A stretch of 64,000 nucleotides of DNA from JAWKJY01 sp041393535 (GCA_041393535.1 JAWKJY010000002.1:558001-622000); one strand, 5' to 3'; shown: positions 55,102 to 64,000, counted from the stretch's first letter. The notes: generated from the letters alone by a model not told the origin. Translations and numbers: made by a program.

Positions 55102-56070
55102 ATGGCGACGGCGTTCGAGCGGGCGATCCGCGCCCAGCCGGCCCAGCTCCGGGAGGCGCTCGCACTCGACGTCTCGGGCGCCGCGGCGGCCCTGGCAGGG
55201 GTGGACCGCGTCGTCGTCGTCGGGACGGGCACGAGCTTCCACGCGGCCCGGCTCGGCGCCGCGATGCTGGCCTGCACGGGCCTCGACGCGCGCGCGGCCC
55301 GATCGCTCGAGCTGCTGTCGCTCGGCCCGCCGTTGCGGCCCGGCGACGGCGTGATCGCGATCAGCCACTCCGGGACGACCGCATTCGCCTGCGCTGCCCG
55401 GGCGCGGGCGCTCGAGCTCGGCCTGCCGCTCGTCTCGCTCACCGGCACGGCCGCCCCGTGGCCGGAGGCGCTGCGCACCTCGCCGCCCGAGCCGGCGGAG
55501 ACCCACACGGGGAGCTACCTGACCGCGCTCGTCGTCCTCGCGCGCCTCGCGGGCGCCCTCGGCGCCGTCGGGCTGGCGGACGCGGTCGAGCGCGTGCCCG
55601 ACGCGGTCGCGGCCGCGCTCGCCGCGGCGGACGTCCCGCGGGTCGACCCCGGCGTGCGGGCGCTCGTCCTCGCGGGCGTCGGCCCGTCCGCGGTGACGGC
55701 CGCGGAGGCGGCGCTCAAGTGCCGCGAGGCGGCAGGCGTGCTCGCCGAGGGCTTCGATGCGGAGACGCTCCTCCACGGCCACGCGGTGCCGCTGCGCGCC
55801 GGGGACGGGCTCGTGCTCGTCTCGGCGGGCGACGACACGCTCGGCTTCCTGGACGGGCTCGGCCGCGCCGCCAGGGCGGAGGGGATCGTCGTCCACCCGC
55901 TCGCCGACGGCTCGGGCCTGCCGCCGCTCCTCGCGCAGCTGCCGCTGACGGCGCGCGCCCAGCTCCTCGCCCTGCGGCTCGCGGCGGCCCGACGGACCGA
56001 TCCGGACGTCGTCGTCCGCGGCGCCTGGGCGGACGACGCGCTCTGGTCGCTCGGGCGTCCGGCGGGCTGA
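55102..56070 (+). CDS. SIS-domain sugar phosphate isomerase/glucosamine synthase-like protein
   Basis: 322 residues with two SIS subdomains: VVVVGTGTSFHAARLGAAML with AISHSGTTAFAC in the first, and LAGVGPSAVTAAEAALKCRE with ETLLHGHAVPLRAGDG in the second. The order matches the isomerase half of GlmS and AgaS-like enzymes, without the glutaminase domain. It may isomerise or deaminate an amino-sugar phosphate; no sugar operon is adjacent. It is divergent from rpsB. Confidence 0.8.
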   Translation: MATAFERAIRAQPAQLREALALDVSGAAAALAGVDRVVVVGTGTSFHAARLGAAMLACTGLDARAARSLELLSLGPPLRPGDGVIAISHSGTTAFACAARARALELGLPLVSLTGTAAPWPEALRTSPPEPAETHTGSYLTALVVLARLAGALGAVGLADAVERVPDAVAAALAAADVPRVDPGVRALVLAGVGPSAVTAAEAALKCREAAGVLAEGFDAETLLHGHAVPLRAGDGLVLVSAGDDTLGFLDGLGRAARAEGIVVHPLADGSGLPPLLAQLPLTARAQLLALRLAAARRTDPDVVVRGAWADDALWSLGRPAG

Positions 56071-56079
56071 GCGCGCGCG

Positions 56080-56427
56080 TCAGACCCGGCGCAGGAAGAG
56101 GTAGCGCGAGGGTGCGACGACCATCGAGAGCAGCGCGAACGGCGCCCGCCAGCCCCGCACCTGGTTGCCGCCCTCGAGCGTCACCTCGTCGCCGGGAGCG
56201 AGCTCGAGCGCGATCTTGGGGCTGCGGAACCAGTCGATCGAGAGCCAGGCCTCGTGGCGGCCCGGCGGCACCTTCACGGTCGCCTTCTCGCCCGAGCGGA
56301 TCGTGCACGCGACGTCGCCGTCGATCCGCAGGCGGTAGACCCTGAGGTTGTCGGGGATCTGCCGGATGCGGCGGATCGTGATCGTCGGGCGGTCGTCCGG
56401 GGCGGCAGCGGGGTCGGTCTCGTCCAT
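56080..56427 (-). CDS. Uncharacterised small protein (115 aa)
   Basis: Residues 14-80 form a beta-rich domain (ITIRRIRQIPDNLRVYRLRI, VKVPPGRHEAWLSIDWFRSP, GDEVTLEGG) resembling small PEGA-like or DUF folds. The end (FALLSMVVAPSRYLFLRRV) is hydrophobic and may touch the membrane. No family is assigned. ATG 56427 is 6 nt behind a TAGGAT box. Confidence 0.65.
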   Translation of the reverse strand: MDETDPAAAPDDRPTITIRRIRQIPDNLRVYRLRIDGDVACTIRSGEKATVKVPPGRHEAWLSIDWFRSPKIALELAPGDEVTLEGGNQVRGWRAPFALLSMVVAPSRYLFLRRV

Positions 56428-56433
56428 GCGGGG

Positions 56434-56439
56434 ATCCTA
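56434..56439 (-). promoter_or_regulatory. -10 box of the 115-residue protein gene (leaderless)
   Basis: Minus-strand TAGGAT with exactly 6 nt to ATG 56427. Confidence 0.5.
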
Positions 56440-56512
56440 GATGGTCGATTCCACGCGCTCGGGCGGCCGTCCGCGGCGTCCCGGGGCGGAGGATCCCGTG
56501 GCGTCGACCGGG

Positions 56513-57409
56513 CTAGGCGCTCCCGGCCTCGCCGCGCGCCCGGGCGAGGGCGGCCTCGAGGTCGTCGGGCAGGGACGACTCGACCTCGACCGGGACGCCG
56601 GTGAACGGATGCGGGAAGGCGACCCGGCGCGCGTGCAGGAACTGCCGGGCCAGCCCGAGCTCGTCGGGTCGGCCGTAGACGGGGTCGCCGGCGACGGGCA
56701 GCTCGATGGCCTGCAGGTGGACGCGGATCTGGTGCGTCCGGCCGGTCTCGAGCGTCACCCGGAGCAGCGCGTGGTGGGCGAGCAGTTCGAGCACCTCGAA
56801 GTGCGTCGTCGCCTCGCGCGGCACGGTCGTGTCGAGCGAGACGCGGGTCGCGTCCTGGCGGTCGCGGCCGATCGGCGCCTCGATCGTGCCGCGCCAGGAG
56901 CGGGGCCGCCCGCAGACGAGCGCGAGGTACTCCCGCTCGAGCTCGCGCGTCCGGATCAGGCGGGCGAGCCGCCGGTGCGCCTCGCGGGAGCGCGCGACCA
57001 CGAGCAGCCCGCTCGTGTCCTGGTCGAGGCGGTGGACGATGCCGGGCCGCTCGGGCTCGTCGCCGCCCTCGATCCCGCGGGCGAGCAGGCCGTGCACGAG
57101 CGTGCCGCTCGCGTGCCCCGCCGACGGGTGCACCACGAGCCCCGCCGGCTTGTCGACCACGAGGAGGTGCTCGTCCTCGTAGGCGACGCGCAGGTCCATC
57201 GGCTCCGGGACGAGCGCCGGGCCGCGGTCCCCGATTAGCTCGACGCCCACGCGCTCGCCGCCCTCGAGCCGGTGGCTCTTCGGCCGCGGGCGCCCGTCGA
57301 CGAGGACGCGCCCCTCGCGGACGAGCCGCTCCGCCTCGGCGCGCGAGCCGACGCCCGGCACGGTCGCGACCCAGCGGTCGAGCCGCTCCCCCGCCGCCTC
57401 GGCGGGCAC
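56513..57409 (-). CDS. RluD-type 23S rRNA pseudouridine synthase
   Basis: 298 residues: an N-terminal S4 RNA-binding domain (ERLDRWVATVPGVGSRAEAE), then the RluA/RluD catalytic domain with LLVVDKPAGLVVHPSAGH and the catalytic Asp in GIVHRLDQDTSGLLVVAR near residue 128, and RTHQIRVHLQAI. Position after lspA is conserved widely and supports RluD. The start is GTG 57409, 22 nt after the lspA stop. Confidence 0.9.
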   Translation of the reverse strand: MPAEAAGERLDRWVATVPGVGSRAEAERLVREGRVLVDGRPRPKSHRLEGGERVGVELIGDRGPALVPEPMDLRVAYEDEHLLVVDKPAGLVVHPSAGHASGTLVHGLLARGIEGGDEPERPGIVHRLDQDTSGLLVVARSREAHRRLARLIRTRELEREYLALVCGRPRSWRGTIEAPIGRDRQDATRVSLDTTVPREATTHFEVLELLAHHALLRVTLETGRTHQIRVHLQAIELPVAGDPVYGRPDELGLARQFLHARRVAFPHPFTGVPVEVESSLPDDLEAALARARGEAGSA

Positions 57410-57431
57410 CTCCAGCTCGAGCGGGCCCAGG

Positions 57432-58013
57432 TCAGCCGTGCCGGGAGAGGCGGCGCGTGCGCGGCCGGTTCTCCGCGAGCACGAGCGCGACGAGCAGGAT
57501 GCCGACCCCGATCGTGATGAACACGTCCGCCAGGTTGAAGGCGGGCCAGTGCTCGGGGTCGATGAAGTCGGTCACGTACTTCAGCCGCACGCGGTCGACG
57601 AGGTTCGAGAGGCTGCCGCCGATCAGGAAGCCGAGCGCGACCGGGAGCACCGGATGGCGCGCGCCCGAGCGGGCGAAGTACCAGACCATCCAGAGCACCG
57701 CGATCCCGGTCAGGACCGTGACGACCGACACGGCGCCCTGGAAGAACCCGAACGCGACGCCCGTGTTCTGGACGTGGTGGATCCAGAAGGGGCCGAAGAT
57801 GTGGCGGGCCTCGCCGAGCTCGAGCTCGCTCGTGACGACGTGCTTCGTCGCCTGGTCGGCGGCGACCGCCGCGAGGCCGACGGAGAGCAGGCCGAGCCAG
57901 TGGATCGGGCGGGCGACGAGCGAGCGCTCGACGACGGAGACCGGCGCGCGCGCGTCCGGAGACGAGCCCACGCGGACGTCGAGGAGCTGCGGGCGCTCGC
58001 CGCCGCCGCTCAC
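57432..58013 (-). CDS. lspA: Lipoprotein signal peptidase
   Basis: Aspartyl protease that removes lipoprotein signal peptides. 193 residues, four membrane helices, catalytic Asp pair in SLSNLVDRVRLKYVTDFID and FNLADVFITIG. A non-membrane N-terminal extension of about 35 residues (RPQLLDVRVGSSPDARAP) precedes the first helix. GTG 58013 overlaps the TraR-like stop. Lipoproteins such as the one at 38.95 kb would be its substrates. Confidence 0.94.
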   Translation of the reverse strand: MSGGGERPQLLDVRVGSSPDARAPVSVVERSLVARPIHWLGLLSVGLAAVAADQATKHVVTSELELGEARHIFGPFWIHHVQNTGVAFGFFQGAVSVVTVLTGIAVLWMVWYFARSGARHPVLPVALGFLIGGSLSNLVDRVRLKYVTDFIDPEHWPAFNLADVFITIGVGILLVALVLAENRPRTRRLSRHG

Positions 58014-58366
58014 CCGCGCTCCAGGGATCGCTGACAGGCGATGCAGAAGCGCGCCTGCGGCAGCGCCTCGAGGCGCTCCTCCGGGATCGGCTGGTGGCAG
58101 TGCTCGCAGGTGCCGAACGAGCCCTTCTCGATGCGGACGAGGGCGGCGTCGATCTCCTGGAGCACGTGCTGCTCGTTCAGCTCGAGCGACTCGTCGATCT
58201 CGCGATCGAGGGTGACGGTGGCGGAGTCCGCGATGTGCTGGTCGATGCCGGGCTCGCCCGACTCGTCCCCCATCGTTCCCTGGTTGTCCTCGTGCAGGAA
58301 CGAGAGCGCGTGCTCGACGCGGGAGCGCTCCTCCAGGAGCTGCTGCCGGAACCGCTCGACGTCCAC
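58010..58366 (-). CDS. TraR/DksA-type zinc finger protein
   Basis: 118 residues: a helical coiled coil (residues about 1-75) followed by a four-cysteine zinc finger, CEHCHQPIPEERLEALPQ then ARFCIACQ. Such proteins bind RNA polymerase through its secondary channel or serve structural roles. GTG 58366 is chosen because AGGAGG lies 8 nt upstream; the upstream frame is not conserved. Adjacent to lspA, as often seen. Confidence 0.85.
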   Translation of the reverse strand: MDVERFRQQLLEERSRVEHALSFLHEDNQGTMGDESGEPGIDQHIADSATVTLDREIDESLELNEQHVLQEIDAALVRIEKGSFGTCEHCHQPIPEERLEALPQARFCIACQRSLERG

Positions 58367-58367
58367 C

Positions 58368-58652
58368 CTACGTTCCTCCTCTCCCGGCGAGGATGCCCTC
58401 GACATCCTCCGCCGACAGGCCGTCGACCTCGACGACCTTCTCCTTCGACGTGAAGCCCGCCACGAGCGTGACCCGCCGACGGTCGATCCCGAGCAGCTCG
58501 GCGAGGAGCTCGGTGACGGCCTCGTTGGCGCGGCCTCGTTCGGGTGGAGCCTTGACTCGTACCTTCCAGACGTCCTCTCGTCGACCGACGAGCTGGGATC
58601 GTGCCGCGCCCGGGGAGACGCGGAGCCGGATCCGACAGCGCAGCCCCGACAC
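58368..58652 (-). CDS. DUF167 (YggU) family protein
   Basis: 94 residues with the family pattern LRVSPGAARSQLVG, VRVKAPPERGRANEAVTELL and VTLVAGFTSKEKVVEVDGL. Function unknown in general. GTG 58652 has a TATACT box 12 nt upstream. Stop codon TAG lies 1 nt before the next gene start. Confidence 0.9.
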   Translation of the reverse strand: MSGLRCRIRLRVSPGAARSQLVGRREDVWKVRVKAPPERGRANEAVTELLAELLGIDRRRVTLVAGFTSKEKVVEVDGLSAEDVEGILAGRGGT

Positions 58653-58664
58653 GACCTCTGGCCC

Positions 58665-58670
58665 AGTATA
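58665..58670 (-). promoter_or_regulatory. -10 box of the yggU-traR-lspA-rluD cluster
   Basis: Minus-strand TATACT, 12 nt before GTG 58652. Confidence 0.45.
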
Positions 58671-58689
58671 GCCCGGCGCCCGCCGGCTC

Positions 58690-59172
58690 CTAGCCGACGG
58701 GGTGCCGGACCTCGGTGGGCGCCTCGGACGCCTCCGACTGCTCGAGCCGCTCGAGCGCCGCGATCAGGAAGGCCCGGTAGCTGCCGCGGACGTCGGCCTC
58801 GATCGCGCGCAGGCGCTTGACCTCCGTCTCGACCCGCTCGCGCTCGCGCTCGGCCTCGTGGACGATCTCGCGCGCCTTCAGCCGCGCCGCGTCGATCGTG
58901 GTGTCCGCCTCGCGGCGCGCGGCGGCGCGCAGCTCCTCGGCGCTGCGCTCGGCGGTCACGAGCGTGTCCCGCAGGACGCGCTCGAGCTCCTCGTAGCGTG
59001 CGAGCTCGACCTTCAGCCGCTCGGCCTCGGCCCGCAGCGCCGCGGCCTCGGCGGTCGTCTCGGCGTGGGCGGCCGCGAGCTCCTCGAGCGCGCGACCGGC
59101 CTCCCTCGACGAGACCCCGAACGGGCGTCGCGGGAGGGCGCTGGCGCGGATCTCCCCGGGTGTCCGTGGCAT
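58690..59172 (-). CDS. DivIVA-like coiled-coil protein
   Basis: 160 residues, mostly one long coiled coil (ELAAAHAETTAEAAALRAEA, then AREIVHEAERERERVETEVK). The N-terminus EIRASALPRRPFGVSSREAG matches the DivIVA membrane-targeting segment pattern. It probably marks poles or septa and organises wall growth. It follows yggT and sepF, the conserved division cluster. Confidence 0.85.
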   Translation of the reverse strand: MPRTPGEIRASALPRRPFGVSSREAGRALEELAAAHAETTAEAAALRAEAERLKVELARYEELERVLRDTLVTAERSAEELRAAARREADTTIDAARLKAREIVHEAERERERVETEVKRLRAIEADVRGSYRAFLIAALERLEQSEASEAPTEVRHPVG

Positions 59173-59185
59173 GGGCCGGCTCCTT

Positions 59186-59488
59186 TCAGCGCGCGAGGCC
59201 GAGCAGTCGGACGACCAGCTCCCGGACCGCGTAGAGCACGATGATCGCCACGATCGGCGACAGGTCGAGGCCCATGCCGCCGAGGCGGACGGACGGGAGC
59301 AGGCGACGGAACAGCCGCAGATACGGCTCCGAGACGTCGTGGAAGAAGTCCCGGACCCGTGCCAGCCACGGGTTGTACGGGAGCTGGAACCACGACAGCA
59401 GGATGTGCACCAGGATGCACAGCGTGTAGACGCTGATCACCGCGGTCACGAACCGCTGGATCGTCAGGATCGCGTCCGCGAGCGGCAT
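59186..59488 (-). CDS. YggT family membrane protein
   Basis: 100 residues with two membrane segments (FVTAVISVYTLCILVHILLS, PIVAIIVLYAVRELVVRLL) flanking the signature WFQLPYNPW and PYLRLFRRLLPSV. The family is usually encoded next to sepF; it is linked to membrane shape or division. ATG 59488 has a TAGGCT box 8 nt upstream. Confidence 0.9.
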   Translation of the reverse strand: MPLADAILTIQRFVTAVISVYTLCILVHILLSWFQLPYNPWLARVRDFFHDVSEPYLRLFRRLLPSVRLGGMGLDLSPIVAIIVLYAVRELVVRLLGLAR

Positions 59489-59496
59489 CGAGGCAG

Positions 59497-59502
59497 AGCC
59501 TA
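59497..59502 (-). promoter_or_regulatory. -10 box of yggT
   Basis: Minus-strand TAGGCT, 8 nt before ATG 59488. Confidence 0.4.
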
Positions 59503-59539
59503 GCGGGCGCGCCGGCGGCCTCCCGGGCCGCGTCCGGGC

Positions 59540-60136
59540 TCAGCTCTGGTTGAAGAAGCCGCGGTCGAGCAGCCGCGCGCGCTCCTCGGCCGAGACCTCG
59601 ACGTCGCGCGGGGTGAGCAGGAAGACCTTGTCGGCGACGCGCTGCATGCTCCCGTTGAGCGCGTAGGTCAGGCCGCTGGAGAAGTCGATCAGCCGCTTCG
59701 ACAGCTCCGGGTCGGCCGACTGGAGGTTCAGGATCACCGGCGTCTGGTCCTTGAACCGGTCGGCGATCGACTGGGCGTCGTTGAAGCTGCGCGGGACGAC
59801 GAGGTGCACCTTGACCGGGCTCGCCTCGCGGACGCGCGGCGGCGACGAGACGGCGGCGAGCGGCGCGGTCGAGCGGCGCGAGGCGCGCGGCTCTCGCTCG
59901 GCGCGCTCCTCCCGCTCGCGCTCCCGGTAGGTCGTGCGCGGCGAGATCGACTCGGGCTCCGACCAGGCGGTCGGCTCGTCGCGGCGCCGTCGCGGCTCGA
60001 GCCGCCGGACGTTCGGCCGGTCGGCGTACGAGCGCTCGAGCTCGGTCTCGGCCGAGTAGGAGTCGTCGTCCCAGTACTCCTCCTCGGCGATGCCGAAGTA
60101 GACGAGGGCGCGGCTCCAGACGTCGCGGAGGCCCAT
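59540..60136 (-). CDS. sepF: Cell division protein SepF
   Basis: Membrane anchor and organiser of FtsZ. 198 residues: the N-terminal amphipathic helix (MGLRDVWSRALVYFGIAEEE) binds the membrane, a charged Arg/Glu-rich linker runs to about residue 105, and the SepF core contains VHLVVPRSFNDAQSIADRFK and SGLTYALNGSMQRVADKVFL then LTP. ATG 60136 lies 8 nt behind TAAGCT. No ftsZ is in the window. Confidence 0.94.
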   Translation of the reverse strand: MGLRDVWSRALVYFGIAEEEYWDDDSYSAETELERSYADRPNVRRLEPRRRRDEPTAWSEPESISPRTTYREREREERAEREPRASRRSTAPLAAVSSPPRVREASPVKVHLVVPRSFNDAQSIADRFKDQTPVILNLQSADPELSKRLIDFSSGLTYALNGSMQRVADKVFLLTPRDVEVSAEERARLLDRGFFNQS

Positions 60137-60144
60137 GGGCGGAA

Positions 60145-60150
60145 AGCTTA
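60145..60150 (-). promoter_or_regulatory. -10 box of sepF, overlapping the yggS stop
   Basis: Minus-strand TAAGCT, 8 nt before ATG 60136; its TAA is the stop of yggS. Confidence 0.4.
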
Positions 60151-60761
60151 CCGCCGGAACAGGGCGGAGCCCACGCGCACGAGGGTCGCCCCCTCCTCGA
60201 CGGCAACCGGCCAGTCCTGCGTCGTGCCCATCGACAGGTCGGGCAAGCCGAGCTCGCGGGCGAGCTCGGCGAGCCGGCGGAAGTACGGGCGGGACTCCTC
60301 CGGCGCTCCGGCGAGCGGCGGCATCGTCGTCAGCCCGCGGACGTCGACGCCGGCGGCGCGCGCGTCCTCGACGAATCGCGGCAGCTCGTCGGGCGGGATG
60401 CCGGCCTTCGACGCCTCGCCGGCGAGGTTGACCTGGATCAGGGCGGGCACGGTCAGGCGGCGCGCGGCGGAGAGCGAGTCGAGCGAGTGGACGAGCTCGA
60501 CCGCCCGCGAGACCGCCGCCGCCTTGTTCGACTGGAGCTGGCCGATGAAGTGCCAGCGGAAGGCGTCGCCCCAGCGCTCGTGCTTCGCGAGCAGGTCCTG
60601 GGCGCGGTTCTCGCCCACGACGACGATGCCCGCCTCGGTCAGCAGGCCCATCGCCTCGAGCGGGACGTACTTCGTCGCGACCACGACGGTCACGCCGGGC
60701 CCGGCCTTGGCGCGGATCGCCTCGATCCGCTCGCGGACGACGTCCGCCGGCGGCAGGTCAC
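60148..60761 (-). CDS. YggS family PLP homeostasis protein (probable 1-nt frameshift at the 5' end)
   Basis: The PLP-binding barrel is clear: TVVVATKYVPLEAMGLL (PLP lysine), VVGENRAQDLLAKHE, WHFIGQLQSNKAA, MGTTQDWPVAVEEGATLVRV. In its frame no start codon lies before GTG 60693, yet upstream residues (ADVVRERIEAIRAKAGPG) fit the family N-terminus. A GTG overlapping the pgeF stop (60759-60761) would serve if one C is restored to the ACCTG near 60757, giving about 204 residues. Otherwise a shorter 181-residue form starts at 60693. Confidence 0.82.
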
Positions 60762-61490
60762 TCCACGTAGCCGATCACCCCCTGACGCCCGGTCACGCCC
60801 GCGTCGCGGCGGTGGGAGAAGAACGCGTCGGGCTCGCACGCGGTGCAGCGGCGGACGACGTCGACGCGCGCGCAGCCGGCCTCGCGCAGCGCGAGCTCGG
60901 CCGCCCCGGCGAGGTCGAGGTGCCGCCCGCGCAGGACGGAGGGCCCGAAGCGCTCGCGGTACGCGTCCGCGACCTCCTCCCCACCTCGTAGCAGCACGGC
61001 CCGATCCCCGGGCCGACCGCGCCGGCGAGCGGGCCGTCGCCGAGGGCGCGCGCGCCCTCCGCGACGATCCCGGCGACGAGGCCGCGCCAGCCCGCGTGGA
61101 GGAGCGCGAGCGCGGGCCGCTCGCCGCGCGTGCGGCAGAGCGCGATCGGCAAGCAGTCGGCGGTCACGAGCACCATCGCCTGGCCCGGCTCGTCCGTCCA
61201 GCTGCCGTCGCGGCGCTCGTAGGCAGCCCCCGGGCGACGATGCCGGTCGGGCGCGCCCGCGTGACGGTCGTGCCGTGCTGCTGGTGGGACATCGTCGCGC
61301 GCGCCGCGTCGGCCCCGACGGCCGCGCAGAGCCGCCGGCGGTTCTCGAGCACGCGCGCCTCGTCGTCGGCGGTGAGCAGGCCGAGGTTCAGCGACGCGTA
61401 GGGCCCGTCGCTCGTGCCGCCGGCGCGCGTCGCGAACGCGACCCGGTACGGGCCCGGGGCGTCCCAGGCGATCGGCACGACGGAGGTCAC
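60758..61490 (-). CDS. pgeF: Peptidoglycan editing factor PgeF/YfiH (two 1-nt frameshifts)
   Basis: Laccase-domain family protein; YfiH/PgeF members act on purine nucleosides and prevent misincorporated Ser in peptidoglycan. Three frames together give about 244 residues: VAFATRAGGTSDGPYASLNL and MSHQQHGTTV, then VLVTADCLPIALC and LLHAGWRGLVAGI, then EEVADAYRERFGPSVL and FSHRRDAGVTGRQ. Zn ligands His, Cys, His are intact. Slips occur in C runs at 61227-61231 and 60979-60982; adding one base to each restores the frame. GTG 61490 has a CAGGAT box 7 nt upstream. Confidence 0.88.
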
Positions 61491-61518
61491 GAGGGGGATC
61501 CTGCCACGCGGGCCGGCG

Positions 61519-62138
61519 TCAGCCGCCGATCACGGCGTCGAGGCCGCTCGTCACGCCGCGCAGCGCCCAGTCGAGGGCATCCGTGAAGTGGTCGCGGAAG
61601 ACGACGTACAGGCCGAGGACGACGAGCATCCCGTACTGGTCGAGCTGCATCCACCGCAGTACGCGCGGTCGGGCATCAGCACGGCCAAGATCCGCGAGCC
61701 GTCGAGCGGCGGCACCGGGATCAGGTTGAAGATGCCCAGCACGACGTTCACGAGATAGGCCAGGCGCAGCACCTCCTCCGCGCGTCCCTCCAGCTCCACG
61801 TGGCGGTAGACCGCGAGCGCGACGAGCGCGAGCAGGAAGTTCGAGGCCGGGCCGGCGGCCGCGACGAGCGCCATCCCCTCCTTCGGCCGCCGGAAGTAGC
61901 CCGGGACGACCGGCACGGGCTTCGCCCAGCCGAACGGCAGGTTCGCGATCAGCGCGGTCAGCGTGAACATCAGGGCGCCGAGCGGGTCGACGTGCCTGAT
62001 CGGGTTGAGCGTCAGCCGCCCCTCGCGGCGCGCGGTCGGGTCGCCCAGGCGCGTCGCGACGACGGCGTGCGCGAGCTCGTGCACCGTCAGGCTGAGCAGC
62101 ACGCACGGGGCGAGCAGCGCGAAGGTCTCGATGTCCAC
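61519..62138 (-). CDS. Site-2 protease family (M50) membrane protein (one 1-nt frameshift)
   Basis: About 206 residues. HELAH zinc motif in LLSLTVHELAHAVVATRLGD near residue 20 and the third-helix motif FNLIPVPPLDGSRIL near residue 140; no PDZ domain, so the short M50B/SpoIVFB-like type. The frame slips near 61662: LMPDRA continues as VLRWMQLDQYG in the other frame, and adding one G repairs it. GTG 62138 overlaps the stop of the upstream gene by 1 nt. Confidence 0.85.
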
Positions 62139-64000
62139 TACCGGGCCGCCAGGATCAGCGCCTGCGCGACCGCGAGCTCGTCGTCGCGGCCGGTCAGCTC
62201 CCCGTTCAGCTTCCGCCGGCGCACCTCCGCGAGGACCTCCCCCACGCGCGGCGACTCCCGCAGGCCCAGCCCGGCCAGGTCGCGCCCGTCGATCTCGAGC
62301 TCGACCTCGCGCAGCTCGGCGAGGTAGCGCTCGAGCCAGGCGCGGGCCGGGCCCTCGGGCGCGAGGGCGAGCGCGAGCAGGGCGCCGTCGGGGTCGTGCG
62401 GGGCGATCGCGGCGACGGCGTCGGCCGCGGCGGACGTGTCCGCGAGCACGGCGAGCAGCCGTGGCGCGGCGACGACGGCGTCCGCGATCCTGTCGGCGTC
62501 GCGCCGACGCAGGCGCAGGCTCGCGAGCCAGTCGACGAGCGCCTCCGCCTCGAGCCCGCGCGCGAGCGCGGCGAGGCGCAGCCGCCACGGGGGCAGGTGG
62601 GGCGCATGGCGCAGGCGAAGCGCGTCCAGCCGCTCGACGAGGCGCGCCGTCTCCTCGTCCGCCGTGAGGCGCGGATGCAGCGCCGGCGCGAGGCCGAGCG
62701 AGCCCAGCCGGGCGACGGCGCGGGCGGCCGCGTCCTCGGCCAGGAGGGGCAGCAGCTCGTCCCGGACGCGCGCCGGTGAGACGGCGCCGACGAGGCCCAT
62801 CTCGACGCAGGAGCGGGCGAGCCGCTCGGTCGCGGGGTCGAGCCGGAAGCCGTAGCGGGCCTCGTAGCGCACGCCGCGGAAGATCCGGGTCGGGTCGTCC
62901 ACGAACGAGAGGCTGTGGAGGACGCGCAGCGTCCGGGCCTCGAGGTCGGCGCGCCCGCCGAACGGGTCGACGAGGTGCCCGAACGCGGTCCCGTGCAGCG
63001 CGACGGCCATCGCGTTGACCGTGAAGTCCCGCCGGAGCAGGTCCTGGCGGATCGACGCGCGCTCGACGTCGGGCAGCGCGGCGGGCGCCTCGTAGTACTC
63101 GGTCCGCGTCGAGGCGACGTCGAGCCGTCCCGCCGCGTGCACGACGACCGCCGTCCCGAACGCCTCGTGCGGGACGACGCGGCCGCGGAGCAGCTCGGCC
63201 AGCGCCCGGGCGAACGCGATCCCGTCGCCCTCGACCGCGAGGTCGACGTCGAGCGCGTCGCCGCCGAGCAGGAGGTCGCGCACGGCGCCGCCGACGAGGT
63301 AGACCCCGGCGAAGCGGCCGGCGACCGCCTGCACCGCCTCGAAGACGGCGGCGAGGCCCGGCAGCGAGAGGAGGCGGTGGCCGAGGTCGAGCGGCTCGGC
63401 GGCCGCGCCCCGGCGGGCAGGCCGCTCGCCGCGCGCCGCGAGGACGTCCCGGCGTGTGACGACGCCGACCACGAGGCCGTCCTCGAGGACGGGGACGTAG
63501 CCGCCGGGCGCGTGGGCGACGGCGCGTCACGACGGCGAGCGGCGCGTCGACGCCCACCGTCTCGCGCAGCGGGCCGGTGACCGCCTTCACGGGCGCGTGG
63601 CCGAGCCCGTGCGCGAGCGCCCGGTCGAGGTCCTCCCGGGTGACGAGCCCGCTCGGGGCCTCGGGGACGCCGACGAGGATCGCGCTCTGGCCGTGGCGCT
63701 GGCAGGTCGCGAGCGCGGCGGCGACGGTCGCCTCCTCCGCCACGGAGCGGGCGGGCGAGGACATGAGGGCCCGCGCGCGCACCCCGCCGCGCAGGGCGGC
63801 GGGCAGCGCGGCGAGGAGGGCGGCCCGGGCCGCGCCGAGCCCCTCGTGGAGGGTGGCCGAGGCCGCCTCGGGTGGCCGCCCCGCCGACCGCACGGGCGAG
63901 CGCGGCCGCGTCGAGCGTCCCGCCGTGACTGCGCACGACGCAGACGGTGCGCTCGCCGTGGGCGACGAGGCAGACGAGCGCGCCGCAGTCGACGAGCTCG
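62138..64000 (-). CDS. DHHA1-CBS-CBS-tRNA nucleotidyltransferase, partial at the window edge (frameshifts)
   Basis: Read from the edge: the end of a DHHA1 domain (VVRSHGG, LARAV then [13 protein letters not shown]), two CBS domains ([40 protein letters not shown]), then a class II poly(A) polymerase/CCA-adding head ([45 protein letters not shown]) and tail. This DHH-CBS-polymerase build is known in A-adding or CC-adding tRNA nucleotidyltransferases. The frame changes near 63522, 63880 and 63871; the last two fit lost bases in G/C runs, the first needs one base removed or two added. The N-terminal DHH part is outside the window. Confidence 0.85.

Overview
The window is a chromosomal segment of very high GC content (about 70-75% by eye), with GTG/ATG/TTG starts, dense gene packing and many 1-4 nt stop/start overlaps. 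Gene content and order (M16 peptidase-dapB-dapA-rnj-ftsK, cinA-thpR-recA-recX-rny-miaB-miaA-dapF, rpsB-tsf-pyrH-frr-uppS-cdsA-dxr-rip-ispG-proS, pgeF-yggS-sepF-yggT-divIVA, FHA protein next to a MerR regulator) point to an actinobacterium. RNase Y together with RNase J, an RsiG-like protein and the codon bias fit a deep-branching class such as Thermoleophilia or Rubrobacteria; that placement is inference.

Layout. 1-16.2 kb, plus strand: cell-wall and lysine precursor genes (dapB, dapA, dapF), RNA decay (rnj, rny), chromosome segregation (ftsK), cell shape (rodZ-like), DNA repair (recA, recX, cinA) and tRNA modification (miaB, miaA). 16.2-20.6 kb, minus strand: dapD-dapC and dapE of the succinylase route, an M15 peptidase and a 15-bp tandem repeat array in the only large non-coding gap. 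20.6-30.4 kb: hflX-dut-nudix, an unpaired gatD, a sulfotransferase, two sigma-70 genes (one with a region-1.1-like N-terminus, taken as the primary sigma factor) flanking a PHP phosphatase, a glycosyltransferase and a putative glycoside hydrolase. 30.4-38.5 kb, minus strand: a tightly coupled rsiG-like/FHA/MerR/apt operon and a response regulator-proC-pgsA-mannose nucleotidyltransferase/phosphomutase cluster. 38.9-40.3 kb: a lower-GC accessory patch of three unrecognised genes beside tRNA-Pro(GGG). 40.3-56 kb: yqgE, trpB2, a lipid methyltransferase/DUF1295 pair and the translation/isoprenoid/phospholipid operon. 56-64 kb, minus strand: rluD-lspA-traR and the divIVA-yggT-sepF-yggS-pgeF division cluster, ending in a multidomain tRNA nucleotidyltransferase cut by the window edge.

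Together these genes supply meso-DAP and undecaprenyl phosphate for the wall, isoprenoids (dxr, ispG), CDP-DAG lipids (cdsA, pgsA) and the basic transcription and translation machinery. Points that stand out: a DapF in which both catalytic cysteines are serine; an RsiG-like putative cyclic-di-GMP anti-sigma protein; many start codons about 6-9 nt behind a TAnnnT -10 box (leaderless transcription); a structured rpsB leader; a palindrome abutting a sigma gene start; and a set of homopolymer-associated frameshifts in essential genes from 26 kb rightward that look like assembly errors.
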